A DNA stretch of 55,510 bases from Methylophilales bacterium LSUCC0135. GTDB lineage: Bacteria > Pseudomonadota > Gammaproteobacteria > Burkholderiales > Methylophilaceae. A model generated the notes under the pieces. The model saw nothing but the letters and a program-made list of their open reading frames with translations. It was not told where the DNA came from and searched no databases. The stretch's first letter is position 1. Every line of letters starts with the position of its first letter. Below, piece by piece: positions 1 to 9,007 of this stretch. Made by a program: the position numbers and the translations under genes. The stretch is taken from NCBI GenBank assembly GCA_001704575.1, contig MCAW01000014.1, positions 1 through 55,510 on the forward strand. The letters run 5' to 3'.

Positions 1-126
1 AAAGGTGTTCTAAAGCAGCAATCAATTACCTCAATATCTTTACTTCTTCCAATTTGTTAAAGCTGAACGAAACAGTGTTCAGAGACAGCATATCCGCTGA
101 TGAAAACATCATCAGCACACCGGTTA
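1..126 (+). other. rRNA operon internal spacer (probably 23S-5S)
   Basis: This stretch sits directly upstream of the 5S rRNA and has no credible reading frame. By position it should be the spacer between the 23S rRNA (outside the window) and 5S. The boundary with the 23S 3' end cannot be set because I do not recognise a 23S terminal motif here. Confidence 0.5.
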
Positions 127-243
127 TGCTTGGCGGCCATAGCGATTTGGACCCACCCCTTCCCATCCCGAACAGGGCCGTGAAACGAATCTGCGCCAAT
201 GATAGTGTGCTTCTCGCATGCGAAAGTAGGGCACCGCCAAGCT
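127..243 (+). rRNA. rrf: 5S ribosomal RNA
   Basis: The conserved core of bacterial 5S rRNA is present: the CCCACCCCTTCCCATCCCGA block near 152-171, then GAACAGG and a GAAAGTAGGG block near 221-230. The ends TGCTTGGCGG and CCGCCAAGC can pair to form the closing helix. The length of about 117 nt is normal. It is the last gene of an rRNA operon read rightward, and a strong terminator follows within about 10 nt. Confidence 0.95.
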
Positions 244-253
244 CCTTATTCAG

Positions 254-285
254 AAAACCCCGTTACTTTGTAACGGGGTTTTTGT
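254..285 (+). terminator. Rho-independent terminator of the rRNA operon
   Basis: AAACCCCGTTA and TAACGGGGTTT form an 11-bp stem around a short CTTTG loop, followed by a T-rich run. It lies just past the 5S gene and is a textbook intrinsic terminator. Confidence 0.9.
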
Positions 286-417
286 TTTTGTCGGGCTGTT
301 TGAGTTTGATATGGCAGCGATGTTTTGCGAGCGCGACTTAATAAATTCAATGTGATAGCTTGTATCTTTAATTTACACGTTTTATATTGTTCGTAACACA
401 TTCATTGGAAAGCTGTT

Positions 418-642
418 ATGCATCCGCCGTTGTTGACAAAATATGTGTATCAGATTCGTAGCCGTAATGGCGCAGTGGTGGATAATTTACAGATATCTGG
501 TCGTACGGAAGAGGAAGCCCGGGCAAAGCTGCAACAGATGTATCGTCATTGCGAAATACTCAACACCAGAATGTTGTCACCGGAGCGCCTATCAAGTGAC
601 AGTTATAAAGACGTTTTAAGCATGATTACCAGCGACCGCTAG
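418..642 (+). CDS. Small hypothetical protein (74 aa)
   Basis: A 74-residue protein starting at an ATG preceded by a GGAAAG Shine-Dalgarno-like sequence. I do not recognise the family. The N-terminal half (residues 8-28) could form beta strands, and residues 29-47 are charged and probably helical (EEEARAKLQQMY). There is no signal peptide, membrane segment or Cys motif. It stands alone between the rRNA terminator and the convergent ParA gene, whose stop lies 56 nt away. The clear start signal and the reasonable composition favour a real gene, but the function is unknown. Confidence 0.6.
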   Translation: MHPPLLTKYVYQIRSRNGAVVDNLQISGRTEEEARAKLQQMYRHCEILNTRMLSPERLSSDSYKDVLSMITSDR

Positions 643-698
643 TCGGACAGTCAAGCCTAAAACTTTTAGATTCAAGACAGACTTTCAAGACAACTGGA

Positions 699-1511
699 TC
701 AACTGTTAATGTCGGCGGCCTGTGCCGCTTGTGTCTTTCTCTGCAGGGGTAGCAGTCCACTTTCAAGCAGTTCATCCAGCAGTGCCTGATAGTCACGTGC
801 ACCTGTGCTATTGGCGCTGTATTGAAATACGTTCTGTTTGTGTTGCGGACTTTCAGCCACAGCGACATTTTCTGAAATCACTGTCTGCAATACATCGTTA
901 CCGAAATTGGCCAGCGCCTGCTCGTGCACTTCGAAAGTCATGCCGCGCCGACGGTCATAGCATGTCATTAGATAACGCCGTTCTATACGTTTTTTAAGTA
1001 CTGGCTCCAGCGCCTTGAGCGTGTGCTCGACTTTCTGGGCGCCCTGCAGGGAAAGGTAGTCTGATGCGATGGGTATGATGACGAAATCCGTGGCGAAAAT
1101 TGCGCTGAGCGACAGTACGCCCAGATAGGGACAGCAGTCGATCAGCGTGTTGCCGGTATCGGCTGTTTTGTCCCATGCCTCCAGTCCGTGTTTCAGGCGA
1201 TTCAATATGGCAGGCCCTCTACCGAAAATGGAATCCACCTTGATCAGCTCCTTGTGCGAACAAATCAGCTTGCCCATACCTTCCCAGTCGATCGCGAGGG
1301 AAGCAAGCGGCTTGTTTTCCTGATAGAATCCGAACAGACTCTGCGATGCGGCAACCGGCGGGTTGGGATGTACTTCCGTCAAGTGGCCTTGGGGGTCCAT
1401 GTCAATGATCAGTGAGCGTTGTCCTTGGCGGTATATCGCAGCGGCTAGATTTAGCACGGTAGAAGTTTTGCCTACTCCGCCTTTTTGGTTGAAAACGGCA
1501 ATACGGGTCAT
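699..1511 (-). CDS. ParA-family ATPase
   Basis: A 270-residue P-loop ATPase of the ParA/MinD/Soj class. The deviant Walker A box KGGVGKTS is at about residues 10-17, and the DMDPQGH segment (about 38-44) is the usual Walker A' region of ParA proteins. Family members use ATP-dependent dimerisation and DNA or membrane binding to position DNA or protein cargo. No parB gene or obvious parS site lies beside it, so a chromosome partition role is not supported. It begins 9 nt after the stop of the upstream Y-family polymerase on the same strand, so the two are probably one transcript. It is unrelated in context to the second ParA at 29265-29900. Confidence 0.9.
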   Translation of the reverse strand: MTRIAVFNQKGGVGKTSTVLNLAAAIYRQGQRSLIIDMDPQGHLTEVHPNPPVAASQSLFGFYQENKPLASLAIDWEGMGKLICSHKELIKVDSIFGRGPAILNRLKHGLEAWDKTADTGNTLIDCCPYLGVLSLSAIFATDFVIIPIASDYLSLQGAQKVEHTLKALEPVLKKRIERRYLMTCYDRRRGMTFEVHEQALANFGNDVLQTVISENVAVAESPQHKQNVFQYSANSTGARDYQALLDELLESGLLPLQRKTQAAQAADINS

Positions 1512-1520
1512 TTGGGTCCT

Positions 1521-2762
1521 TTAATCAGCGGGCAGGTCGCCTTCGGTCTTGATGTCGGGAATATGATTGAAGGCAATGCGCATCGGCGCATAGCTGACTG
1601 CTTTATGCGCGCCTCCAAAATATACCGTATTTTTTCCATAGCGCATATTCAGTTTATCCAGAATGCTGTTCAAACGGCTCTGCGTCTCTGAGCGGCCTTC
1701 ATCAAACAAGTCGATGATGTTGCCGGCCGGCTCAACAAGGTCATTCAGGACTACACCTACGGCATAGGGAATGGATTTTCGAGCAGGATATTGTTGCCAT
1801 AACAGTTCAAGTGCGTGAATCAGTTCCAGAGTGTTGTCCGTTGGCGTACATTGGCTGTCGACTACCCAGGTAGCGCGGTTAAGAAACTTGACGCGAATTT
1901 GTATTGCCGCTGCAAGGAGTACGTAATTTCGGAGTCTCAGACACGCCTTCTGCAACAGACGATGCAGAACAGAGTAGGCGGCGTGGTGTGTTCTCAGTTC
2001 AGGAGGCAATACGTGCGAATGCCCAAGGCTTTTACGACTGTGTCTGCGCTCCGGTGGTTCGATGCCGTGCAGTTTGTCATGAAATCTCTCGCCATCAACG
2101 CTGCCCCAGGCCGACCTGAATTGATCGCGATTGAGTGCCAGCAGCGACTGAACCGAATCGATGCCTTGTGCCATCAGGCGCTGCTCCATTTTTTTGCCTA
2201 TACCTTTCAGGTCGCGCAGCTTGAGCCCGTATAACCTGTGCGGCAATTCCTCTTGTTCGATGACGACACAGCCGTCGGGTTTTTGCATGTTGGAAGCGAT
2301 TTTGGAAAGATAGGTATTGGGCGCAATCCCGATCGAGCAGCGGATTTGTTCCCCGACCTTGCGCGCTATGGTTTGTTTGATGCGCATGGCCAACGCCAGT
2401 GCATTTTCCCGCTGGCGCTGACTGCCGGTCAATTTGCAGACCATTTCATCAATCGAGAGCGTCTTTTCGACATGGGTGCAGGACTCAACCACTTCGATCA
2501 ATTTGTGGTGATACTCGATATACATTGCCGGACGCGCTTCAACAAGAATGATGTCCGGGCACATCACGCGGGCATCGCTGACGTGCGTGCCTGTTCTGAC
2601 GCCAAAGGCTTTTGCCTCGTAGCTTGCCGCAATACAGCAGGTGGTATCGGCAACCACCGGTAAAACCGCAACAGGTTTGCCGCGCAGTTCTGGCCGCAAC
2701 AATTGCTCTACCGAGGCAAAGTAGGAATTGAAATCAATATAAAGCGCGTTCAGTTCTGACAT
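1521..2762 (-). CDS. Y-family (translesion) DNA polymerase, ImpB/MucB/SamB type
   Basis: A 413-residue translesion polymerase. The N-terminal YIDFNSYFASVEQ contains the first metal-binding Asp, SIDEM near residue 104 carries the Asp-Glu catalytic pair, and a helix-hairpin-helix (LKGIGKKMEQRL) follows in the thumb region. The C-terminal little-finger region is less conserved. I chose the ATG at 2762 because the motif starts a few residues later; an upstream in-frame ATG at 2798 would add 12 residues that do not look like a conserved extension. It is longer than typical DinB (about 350 aa) and could be a DinB paralogue or an UmuC-like protein. No umuD-like gene is adjacent. A ParA ATPase follows 9 nt downstream. 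I found no clear CTGT-N8-ACAG LexA site upstream. Confidence 0.88.
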   Translation of the reverse strand: MSELNALYIDFNSYFASVEQLLRPELRGKPVAVLPVVADTTCCIAASYEAKAFGVRTGTHVSDARVMCPDIILVEARPAMYIEYHHKLIEVVESCTHVEKTLSIDEMVCKLTGSQRQRENALALAMRIKQTIARKVGEQIRCSIGIAPNTYLSKIASNMQKPDGCVVIEQEELPHRLYGLKLRDLKGIGKKMEQRLMAQGIDSVQSLLALNRDQFRSAWGSVDGERFHDKLHGIEPPERRHSRKSLGHSHVLPPELRTHHAAYSVLHRLLQKACLRLRNYVLLAAAIQIRVKFLNRATWVVDSQCTPTDNTLELIHALELLWQQYPARKSIPYAVGVVLNDLVEPAGNIIDLFDEGRSETQSRLNSILDKLNMRYGKNTVYFGGAHKAVSYAPMRIAFNHIPDIKTEGDLPAD

Positions 2763-2982
2763 CTGGCGGTCACAGGCATACAAACAGGCAAACAGCAATT
2801 CTTGAACAAACAGGTGAAGTCATGCATTCTTGACACTGGTTTTATCCGGTCGAATTCATCACTCACAGATACGCCAGTATCGGTTCTTTTTGATGCTGCG
2901 TGTAAGAAGATAGCGAAAAATTATCAGCACCTTCAAAAACCACTTCAGCGGGAGCCATGAATATCGTCCGGACATAGACGGC

Positions 2983-4905
2983 ATGCGTGCCATCGCAGTA
3001 TTGTCGGTTTTGATCTTTCACGTGTTTCCGCAAGCCATGCCGGGCGGCTTCATTGGCGTCGATATATTCTTTGTCATTTCCGGCTTTCTGATTTCCGGCA
3101 TCGTCTTTGACCGCCTTGAGCAGGGCAGTTTCAGTTATGCCGAATTTTATACACGGCGCATCAAAAGAATTTTTCCTGCACTTCTGCTCGTGATGACTGC
3201 ATGCTGCATTGCCGGCTGGTTTTTGTTGTTTGGTGATGAATATCAGCAACTTGGCAAACATGTGGCGGCAGGCGCTGCGTTTATCTCCAATTTTGTCTTG
3301 TGGGGTGAGTCGGGTTATTTCGACAATGCGGCAGAAACCAAACCATTGCTGCATCTCTGGTCCCTCGGTATAGAAGAACAATTCTATATTGTCTGGCCGG
3401 TCGTGATCTGGGCGTTGTGGCGATTACGCGCCAATGTTCTGATGGTGCTCGCTACCGCCATGACAGTGTCGTTTGTGTTCAATCTCCATCTGCTTACGGA
3501 AGACACCACAGCAGCGTTCTACTCGCCATTATCGCGCGCCTGGGAGCTCATGGCAGGCAGTATACTGGCTTATTGCAATCGATATCGGCCACTATCCTGG
3601 CAGGTGAGCGCCGAAAGTTTATCTGTCTCTGGTTTGGTGCTGTTGCTTTGCGGCTTTATCCTGATCGACCGGTCAGCCGGTTTCCCGGGTTATTGGGCAC
3701 TCATGCCCGTGCTCGGTACTGTCATGATGATTGCCGCCGGGCCGGAAGCGATCCTTAACCGCCATCTGCTCTCAAATCAATGGCTCGTAAGAATTGGCCT
3801 GATCAGTTACCCGGTATATCTCTGGCATTGGCCCATCATTTCCTATTTTCGCATCACGCAGAAAAGCTCGCCCGGTTTGCTGCAAGGCCTGTTGATCATT
3901 GCGCTCAGCCTCCTGCTCGCCTGGCTGACGTACCGTTATGTCGAGTCGTCCGTCCGTAAAAGCAGTAACGGCGGCAGGCTGGCATGTCTGCTGCTGGCGG
4001 CCATGCTTGCGCTGGGCGTGCTGGGTTACAAGATTTACGAGGAGAATGGCTGGGAATTCCGTCAACGCCTACAGGGAGATACAGATCATCCGCCACCCTA
4101 CAACCTGCTGAGAAAGCAGGTGCTGACCAGCGACGCCCTCGGGCAACTCAACCGCGAACGCAATATAGCCAGACGCTGGCCGATGTGTAATTTCAGTCAC
4201 CGCGGAGATGACCATCCGCAAAGATTTTCAAGACAGCTGGCAAATTGCCTCGTGATCGACGAGGCAAAGCCTAATGTGCTGGTTTATGGCGATTCTCATG
4301 CAGCCGACCTGTGGTACAGCCTCGCGAGCCAGTTCGACAGGATCAATTTTTTGCAGGCGACCGCATCGGGGTGTTTCCCCGGCCGTGATGAAAAAGAGGT
4401 CAGGCCGGAAAATACCGGTTGTCAGCAGCTGACCGGACATATGTACGAGCATTTTGATTTCAGCAGCGTCGATCTTGTGCTGATCAATGCACGTTGGCGT
4501 ATCCGCTCGGACAGACAACGTTTACTTGAAGATATCGCCTATCTGCAGTCCAGGGGTGCGCATATTGTGCTGGTTGGTCCCATGTTTGAATATGTGTCCG
4601 ACCTGCACGGCATCCTGCGGCGTGGCGACCTGCCGGATGGTTATCTGAATCCCGGCAGATTCGAGCTGGATCGTACGATGTCGGCGTATTTTCAACGTCA
4701 TGGTGTTCCCTATTTTTCCAAGATTGATCAGTTGTGCAAAAATCAGTCATGCCTCTGGAATGACGGAGAAAAGGTCCTGATTTATGACTACGGGCATATG
4801 ACGCGGCACGGAATGACGGTTTTCGGAAAAAAATATCGTGCTGCCGGGCTTATCCAGAAACATCTGGAAATGAAAGGCGTCTATAAAAATACGATTGAAA
4901 ATTAA
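2983..4905 (+). CDS. Acyltransferase, OafA/YrhL type, with C-terminal SGNH domain
   Basis: A large membrane acyltransferase of the kind that O-acetylates lipopolysaccharide or other surface glycans. Residues 1 to about 340 hold the acyltransferase-3 membrane domain with about ten hydrophobic segments, including VISGFLIS and the HLWSLGIEEQFY signature. The C-terminal periplasmic SGNH domain has GDSH (Asp437, Ser438, His439) and a DYGH block with Asp602 and His605, the expected catalytic set. The usual N-terminal motif YRPDIDG is encoded in frame just upstream of this ATG (2962-2982), in a frame open back to 2914 but with no ATG, GTG or TTG. The true start may therefore be ATT (2920) or ATC (2923), or the start codon has been lost. 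Substrate unknown. Confidence 0.88.
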   Translation: MRAIAVLSVLIFHVFPQAMPGGFIGVDIFFVISGFLISGIVFDRLEQGSFSYAEFYTRRIKRIFPALLLVMTACCIAGWFLLFGDEYQQLGKHVAAGAAFISNFVLWGESGYFDNAAETKPLLHLWSLGIEEQFYIVWPVVIWALWRLRANVLMVLATAMTVSFVFNLHLLTEDTTAAFYSPLSRAWELMAGSILAYCNRYRPLSWQVSAESLSVSGLVLLLCGFILIDRSAGFPGYWALMPVLGTVMMIAAGPEAILNRHLLSNQWLVRIGLISYPVYLWHWPIISYFRITQKSSPGLLQGLLIIALSLLLAWLTYRYVESSVRKSSNGGRLACLLLAAMLALGVLGYKIYEENGWEFRQRLQGDTDHPPPYNLLRKQVLTSDALGQLNRERNIARRWPMCNFSHRGDDHPQRFSRQLANCLVIDEAKPNVLVYGDSHAADLWYSLASQFDRINFLQATASGCFPGRDEKEVRPENTGCQQLTGHMYEHFDFSSVDLVLINARWRIRSDRQRLLEDIAYLQSRGAHIVLVGPMFEYVSDLHGILRRGDLPDGYLNPGRFELDRTMSAYFQRHGVPYFSKIDQLCKNQSCLWNDGEKVLIYDYGHMTRHGMTVFGKKYRAAGLIQKHLEMKGVYKNTIEN

Positions 4906-4913
4906 AAGGCCCG

Positions 4914-5471
4914 ATGACTACCATGACAAAAAATGATATCGCCATATTCGCCGGAGGCTGTTTCTGGTGTCTGGAACCTGTGTTTTCACAGCTCGCAGGC
5001 GTGCGGAAAGTCGAATCCGGCTATATCGGCGGCTACACTGAAAACCCCACATACAAGCAGGTGTGTACCGGTACCACCGGACATGCCGAAGCCATCAGGA
5101 TTTCGTTCGACGCAGACATTATCAGTTACGAGGACTTGCTGGCGGTTTTCTTCACCGCTCACGACCCGACCACCCCCAACCGCCAAGGCAATGACATCGG
5201 TACGCAATATCGCTCCGCCATATTCTTTCTGGATGAAGCGCAGCAACGCAGCGCCGAGCAGATGATCGCGAAAGTGGATGTCGAACGTTGGTGGTCGGCA
5301 CCAGTTGTGACGGAAGTGATCAGTGCGCCGGTGTTTTATCCGGCGGAGGATTACCACCAGTATTACTACGCTAACAATCCGAATCAGCCGTATTGTCTGG
5401 CTGTGGCTGCGCCCAAGGTGGCGAAAATCCGTGCGCAGTACAGTGGCTTGCTGAAACCCGCCACGGCCTGA
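4914..5471 (+). CDS. msrA: Peptide methionine (S)-S-oxide reductase MsrA
   Basis: Reduces the S epimer of methionine sulfoxide in proteins, using thioredoxin as reductant. The 185-residue protein has the GGCFWCLEP active-site motif with catalytic Cys16. Family blocks for substrate binding follow (GYIGGYTENPTYKQV, TGHAEAIRI, FFTAHDPT, GNDIGTQYRS), as does the AEDYHQYY segment. It is the MsrA fold only, with no fused MsrB domain. It begins 8 nt after the acyltransferase stop, so the two may be co-transcribed. It converges with corA with only 7 nt between the stops. An internal ATG three codons in could equally be the start. Confidence 0.95.
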   Translation: MTTMTKNDIAIFAGGCFWCLEPVFSQLAGVRKVESGYIGGYTENPTYKQVCTGTTGHAEAIRISFDADIISYEDLLAVFFTAHDPTTPNRQGNDIGTQYRSAIFFLDEAQQRSAEQMIAKVDVERWWSAPVVTEVISAPVFYPAEDYHQYYYANNPNQPYCLAVAAPKVAKIRAQYSGLLKPATA

Positions 5472-5478
5472 TCACCGC

Positions 5479-6570
5479 TCAGTCGATATCCGCGCGCGTC
5501 AGCCATTGGCGGCGCCAGAAGATCAGCGCCATGACCATGGCAATGAAAGCCATGATGGTAATGGCGAACCAGAATCCGTAAGCTTCGTGACTCCATGGCA
5601 GGAACTGGAAGTTCATGCCGAAGATGCCGGCAATCAGCGTGGCCGGCATGAACAGCATGGCAACCACGGTCAGCGCCCGCAATTCCATGTTTACACGGTT
5701 ACTGACGCTGGAGAGGTAGATATCCATCATCCCGCTCAACATGTCGCGGATGGTTTCCAGCGATTCGATGAAGTGTAGTGTGTGGTCGTGCACGTCCCGC
5801 AGGTAGAGCACCGTGTTGTGTTCGAAGAACCCTTGTTCGTTGCGGATCAGGTGATTGATCACTTCCCGCAGCGGCCAGACGTTACGACGTAATTCCATAC
5901 TTTCGCGCTTGAGCTTGTGGATGCTGTGCAGCGTGGTAGCGGTCGGCTTTTTGATCAGCGCCTCTTCCAGGGTTTCGCAGTCATTCCCCATTTGTTCCAG
6001 CACGATGAAGTAGCGGTCGACAATGATGTCCAGCAGGGAATAAGCCAGATAATCGGCGCCGGATTGGCGCAGATGGCTGCCCGGCGTGCGCAGTCTCTCG
6101 CGCACGGGGTCGAAAGCACCGGTCTGGCGTTCCTGGAAGGTGAGCACGAAATTTTTGCCGAGCACGATACTGACTTGATCCGAAGAAATATCGAGGTCGG
6201 CTGTGTTGTACTGAAAAAAACGTGTGACTACGTAAAGATTGTGTTCGAAACTGTCGACCTTGGGCCGCTGGTCGGTATTGAGAATGTCTTCAAGCACCAG
6301 CGGGTGCAGGCCGAAATTGTTGCCGATTCCGGCAATCAGAGACGGGTCGTGCAATCCGTAGACATTGATCCAATGTATTCCGCGCGCGGGGAAGCTGAGC
6401 AATTTCGCCTCATCCAGCGTCAGCGACCGTTCGCTGATGCTTTCGGCGTAGTAGTCGATAATGGTGACCAGCGGCTCTGCCGTCCTGATTTCACCGACAT
6501 GCACCAGCGCACCAGGCGGCAGGCCGGTTTTCCTCGAGCGCAATTTTTTCTGATTCGCGTGTTTCTTCAT
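5479..6570 (-). CDS. corA: CorA-family magnesium/cobalt transporter
   Basis: A divalent cation channel of the inner membrane. The 363-residue protein has a long soluble N-terminal funnel domain and two C-terminal membrane helices. The signature GMN is at residues 318-320 (AGIFGMNFQFLPW), just after the first helix. The C-terminus is basic (FWRRQW), typical of the ring of positive charges near the pore. The first helix and the MPATLIAGIFGMN context match well-studied CorA proteins. It is transcribed after the ABC permease genes on the same strand, with 19 nt between them, so it may share their transcript. Confidence 0.95.
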   Translation of the reverse strand: MKKHANQKKLRSRKTGLPPGALVHVGEIRTAEPLVTIIDYYAESISERSLTLDEAKLLSFPARGIHWINVYGLHDPSLIAGIGNNFGLHPLVLEDILNTDQRPKVDSFEHNLYVVTRFFQYNTADLDISSDQVSIVLGKNFVLTFQERQTGAFDPVRERLRTPGSHLRQSGADYLAYSLLDIIVDRYFIVLEQMGNDCETLEEALIKKPTATTLHSIHKLKRESMELRRNVWPLREVINHLIRNEQGFFEHNTVLYLRDVHDHTLHFIESLETIRDMLSGMMDIYLSSVSNRVNMELRALTVVAMLFMPATLIAGIFGMNFQFLPWSHEAYGFWFAITIMAFIAMVMALIFWRRQWLTRADID

Positions 6571-6589
6571 GGCATTTTCGATGATAACG

Positions 6590-7792
6590 CTATTCCGCCC
6601 GCAATGCTTCTATCGGGTCGAGACGAGAGGCACGTCGTGCCGGTAACACACCTGCCACGAGGCCGATGCCGGCCGAGAGCACCAAAGCACTAGCGGCAAA
6701 ACTCAATGGCGTATGCACCGGCAATGCTGGCACTGCCATCGCTATCAGTTGGGCCAGCCCGATCCCGAGCAACAGTCCGAATATGCCGCCGAGTGCCGCT
6801 AGAATGATGGATTCGCCGAGGAAGAGATAGAGTATGGTGCGGCGGTAAGCGCCGAGCGCCATCAGCAATCCGATTTCATTGGTGCGTTCGGTGACGGAGA
6901 TAGTCATGATGGTGACGATGCCGACGCCACCGACCAGCAATGATATGCCGCCGAGGGCGCCGACTGCCATGGTCAGAATGTCGAGGATATTCGACAGCGT
7001 TGCCAGCATATCCTCCTGCGTCGTGATGGTGAAATCTTCGTGGCCGTGGCGCAGGATCAGGCGATCCCTGACGGGAGTGGCGACCGAGGCTGAAGACACG
7101 CCTTCCTTGTAAGTGACATGGATTTCCATCAGGCCGTCACGGTTGTAGAGTTCCAGCGCACGCTCGGCCGGAATATAGGCGGTATCGTCCAGGTCGATTC
7201 CGAGGAACTGGCCCTTGGGTGCCATCACGCCGATCACCCGGAAACTGAGGCCACCGATGCGTACTCGTGCACCGAGCGGGTTTTTGGCGCCGAATAGTTC
7301 TTGCCGCAGCTTGCTGCCCAATACGACCTGCGCGCGCGCGTAGCCGCTGCCCTCGCGCGGCAGAAAGCTGCCGATGTTGACGGTGGAGCTGAAGACCTTG
7401 GGAAAGTCGGCGTCTACGCCATAAATGGTCGTGCGTCGAACGCGGCCATTGCCGTGTACTTCCGAATTACCCCACACCGTCGGCGTTGCGCCGGTGACGT
7501 TGGGCAGTTTCCTCAAGGCATCGGCGTCTTCCAGTGTCAGAAGTCTGGATGTGGTCGGAATACCGGAAGGCGGTTGGCCGCCGGTCTTGACCTTGCCAGG
7601 CGACACGGCAATGACATTGGTGCCGAACTGCGTGAATTCGGACAAGACAAAACGGTGTACGCCTTCACCGATGGAGGTCAGCAGAATGACGGCAGCGATG
7701 CCGACGGCGATGCCGAGCAGGGTCAGAAAGCTGCGCTGGCGATGCGATGAAATGGCCTCTAACGCGAATCTGGCGGAATCGGTGAGCTGCAT
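6590..7792 (-). CDS. ABC transporter permease, MacB/FtsX type (second permease)
   Basis: A 400-residue membrane component of a MacAB-like exporter. It has one N-terminal membrane segment (SFLTLLGIAVGIAAVILLTSIG), a large periplasmic MacB-type domain (about residues 45-270), and three C-terminal helices of the FtsX fold ending in VAGVLPARRASRLDPIEALRAE, the usual cytoplasmic coupling tail. It lacks the ATPase domain found in E. coli MacB and depends on the ATPase at 9008-9742. It starts 2 nt after the stop of the first permease, so translation is probably coupled. Together the two paralogous permeases could form a heterodimer. Confidence 0.92.
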   Translation of the reverse strand: MQLTDSARFALEAISSHRQRSFLTLLGIAVGIAAVILLTSIGEGVHRFVLSEFTQFGTNVIAVSPGKVKTGGQPPSGIPTTSRLLTLEDADALRKLPNVTGATPTVWGNSEVHGNGRVRRTTIYGVDADFPKVFSSTVNIGSFLPREGSGYARAQVVLGSKLRQELFGAKNPLGARVRIGGLSFRVIGVMAPKGQFLGIDLDDTAYIPAERALELYNRDGLMEIHVTYKEGVSSASVATPVRDRLILRHGHEDFTITTQEDMLATLSNILDILTMAVGALGGISLLVGGVGIVTIMTISVTERTNEIGLLMALGAYRRTILYLFLGESIILAALGGIFGLLLGIGLAQLIAMAVPALPVHTPLSFAASALVLSAGIGLVAGVLPARRASRLDPIEALRAE

Positions 7793-7794
7793 GG

Positions 7795-9003
7795 CTATCG
7801 CTTCGATAAAGCCGTGATTGGATCAAGTTCGGCCGCGCGACGAGCGGGCATGACGCCGAATACCAGACCGGAGACGATCGCGGTACCCAGACCTGCAAGC
7901 ACGGCCCAGACCGGCGGGTATGCCGGGAAGGCCGGGTAGATCTGCCGCAACAGGGCAGCACCGGCATAACCGAGCGCAGTACCAAGCATGCCGCCGGTGA
8001 CGGAAAGCAATACGGCTTCCGTGATGAACAACTGCCGCACGCTGTCTGCCGTTGCTCCCAGCGCTTTCAGCAAGCCAATTTCGGCGGTGCGCTGGGTCAC
8101 TGAAACCAGCATTACATTCATGACCAGAATGCCGGCCACGGCGAGGCTGATGGCGGCGATCCCGGCCACCCCCAGCGTCAGCACGTTGAGTATCTTGTCG
8201 AAAGTTTCCAGTACGGCGTCCTGGGTGATGACGGTGACATCCTCCTCACCGTCATGGCGCTGGGTGATCTGCTTCAGCACGCCGGATTTCACTTCTTCGA
8301 TCTGCTCGCGGCTACGCGCCTCAACCAGAATGCGGAACAGCGTGTTGGAGTCGAGCATGGCCTGCGCGGTCGCCACCGGGATAATCAGCAGCTCATCGGT
8401 GGTCATGCCCATGCCGCGCCCGCCCTGGCTCAAAACACCGACCACGCGCAAGCGCCGGTCGCCGACGCGCACGGTCTTGCCGAGCGGGTTTGCCGTGCCG
8501 AACAGTTCTTCGCGGATCAGCGCGCCGAGCACGACTTCAGCGGAGCCGTGGCCGATATTATCCCTGGTCAGAAAACGCCCGAGCGAGAGCTTCATCTGGC
8601 GCACATGCATGAAATCCTCGTTGGTGCCTATCATCATCGCTTCGCGCAATTTGCCGCCGGCGTTGACTTCTGTGGTGCCGATGATGAGCGGCGCGATACG
8701 CTTCACCCCGGGCACACGTAGCAGGCTGTTGGCGTCATCGACGGTGAGGTCGCGCGGCGTACTGGTAATCAGATTGGCCGGGTTGAGGCCGCCGGTTTCC
8801 GAGCGTCCAGGCAGTACGATGACGAGATTGGTGCCTATAGCGGAAAATTCTTCGATGACGTAGCGGCGCGCGCCATCGCCAAGCGCGGTGAGGATGACGA
8901 CGGCAGCAACGCCGATCGACATTGCCAGCATCAGCAGTCCGGTCCGCAGCAGGTGTCCGGTGGCCGATCCGGCAGCGTAGCGCAGGTTGTCGAGCGCTTT
9001 CAT
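7795..9003 (-). CDS. ABC transporter permease, MacB/FtsX type (first permease)
   Basis: A 402-residue paralogue of the neighbouring permease with the same architecture. It has an N-terminal helix (LLMLAMSIGVAAVVILTALG), a periplasmic MacB core domain, three C-terminal helices and a closing LVFGVMPARRAAELDPITALSKR-like tail. I chose the ATG at 9003 because the residues upstream of it in frame look like readthrough of the ATPase gene in another frame and because 9003 sits 4 nt after the ATPase stop. The order adaptor, ATPase, permease, permease indicates one export system driven from a single promoter upstream of 10895. Confidence 0.92.
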   Translation of the reverse strand: MKALDNLRYAAGSATGHLLRTGLLMLAMSIGVAAVVILTALGDGARRYVIEEFSAIGTNLVIVLPGRSETGGLNPANLITSTPRDLTVDDANSLLRVPGVKRIAPLIIGTTEVNAGGKLREAMMIGTNEDFMHVRQMKLSLGRFLTRDNIGHGSAEVVLGALIREELFGTANPLGKTVRVGDRRLRVVGVLSQGGRGMGMTTDELLIIPVATAQAMLDSNTLFRILVEARSREQIEEVKSGVLKQITQRHDGEEDVTVITQDAVLETFDKILNVLTLGVAGIAAISLAVAGILVMNVMLVSVTQRTAEIGLLKALGATADSVRQLFITEAVLLSVTGGMLGTALGYAGAALLRQIYPAFPAYPPVWAVLAGLGTAIVSGLVFGVMPARRAAELDPITALSKR

Positions 9004-9007
9004 CGGT

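Noticed and set aside
54-341. 95-codon open frame across the 5S rRNA
   Set aside because: It runs through the rRNA gene and its terminator, so it cannot be a protein gene.
2763-2862. LexA-type operator upstream of the Y-family polymerase
   Set aside because: CTGT and ACAG words occur, but no pair has the 8-nt spacing of the usual site.
2863-3381. 172-codon minus-strand frame opposite the acyltransferase start
   Set aside because: It is antisense to conserved acyltransferase sequence and lacks any recognisable domain.
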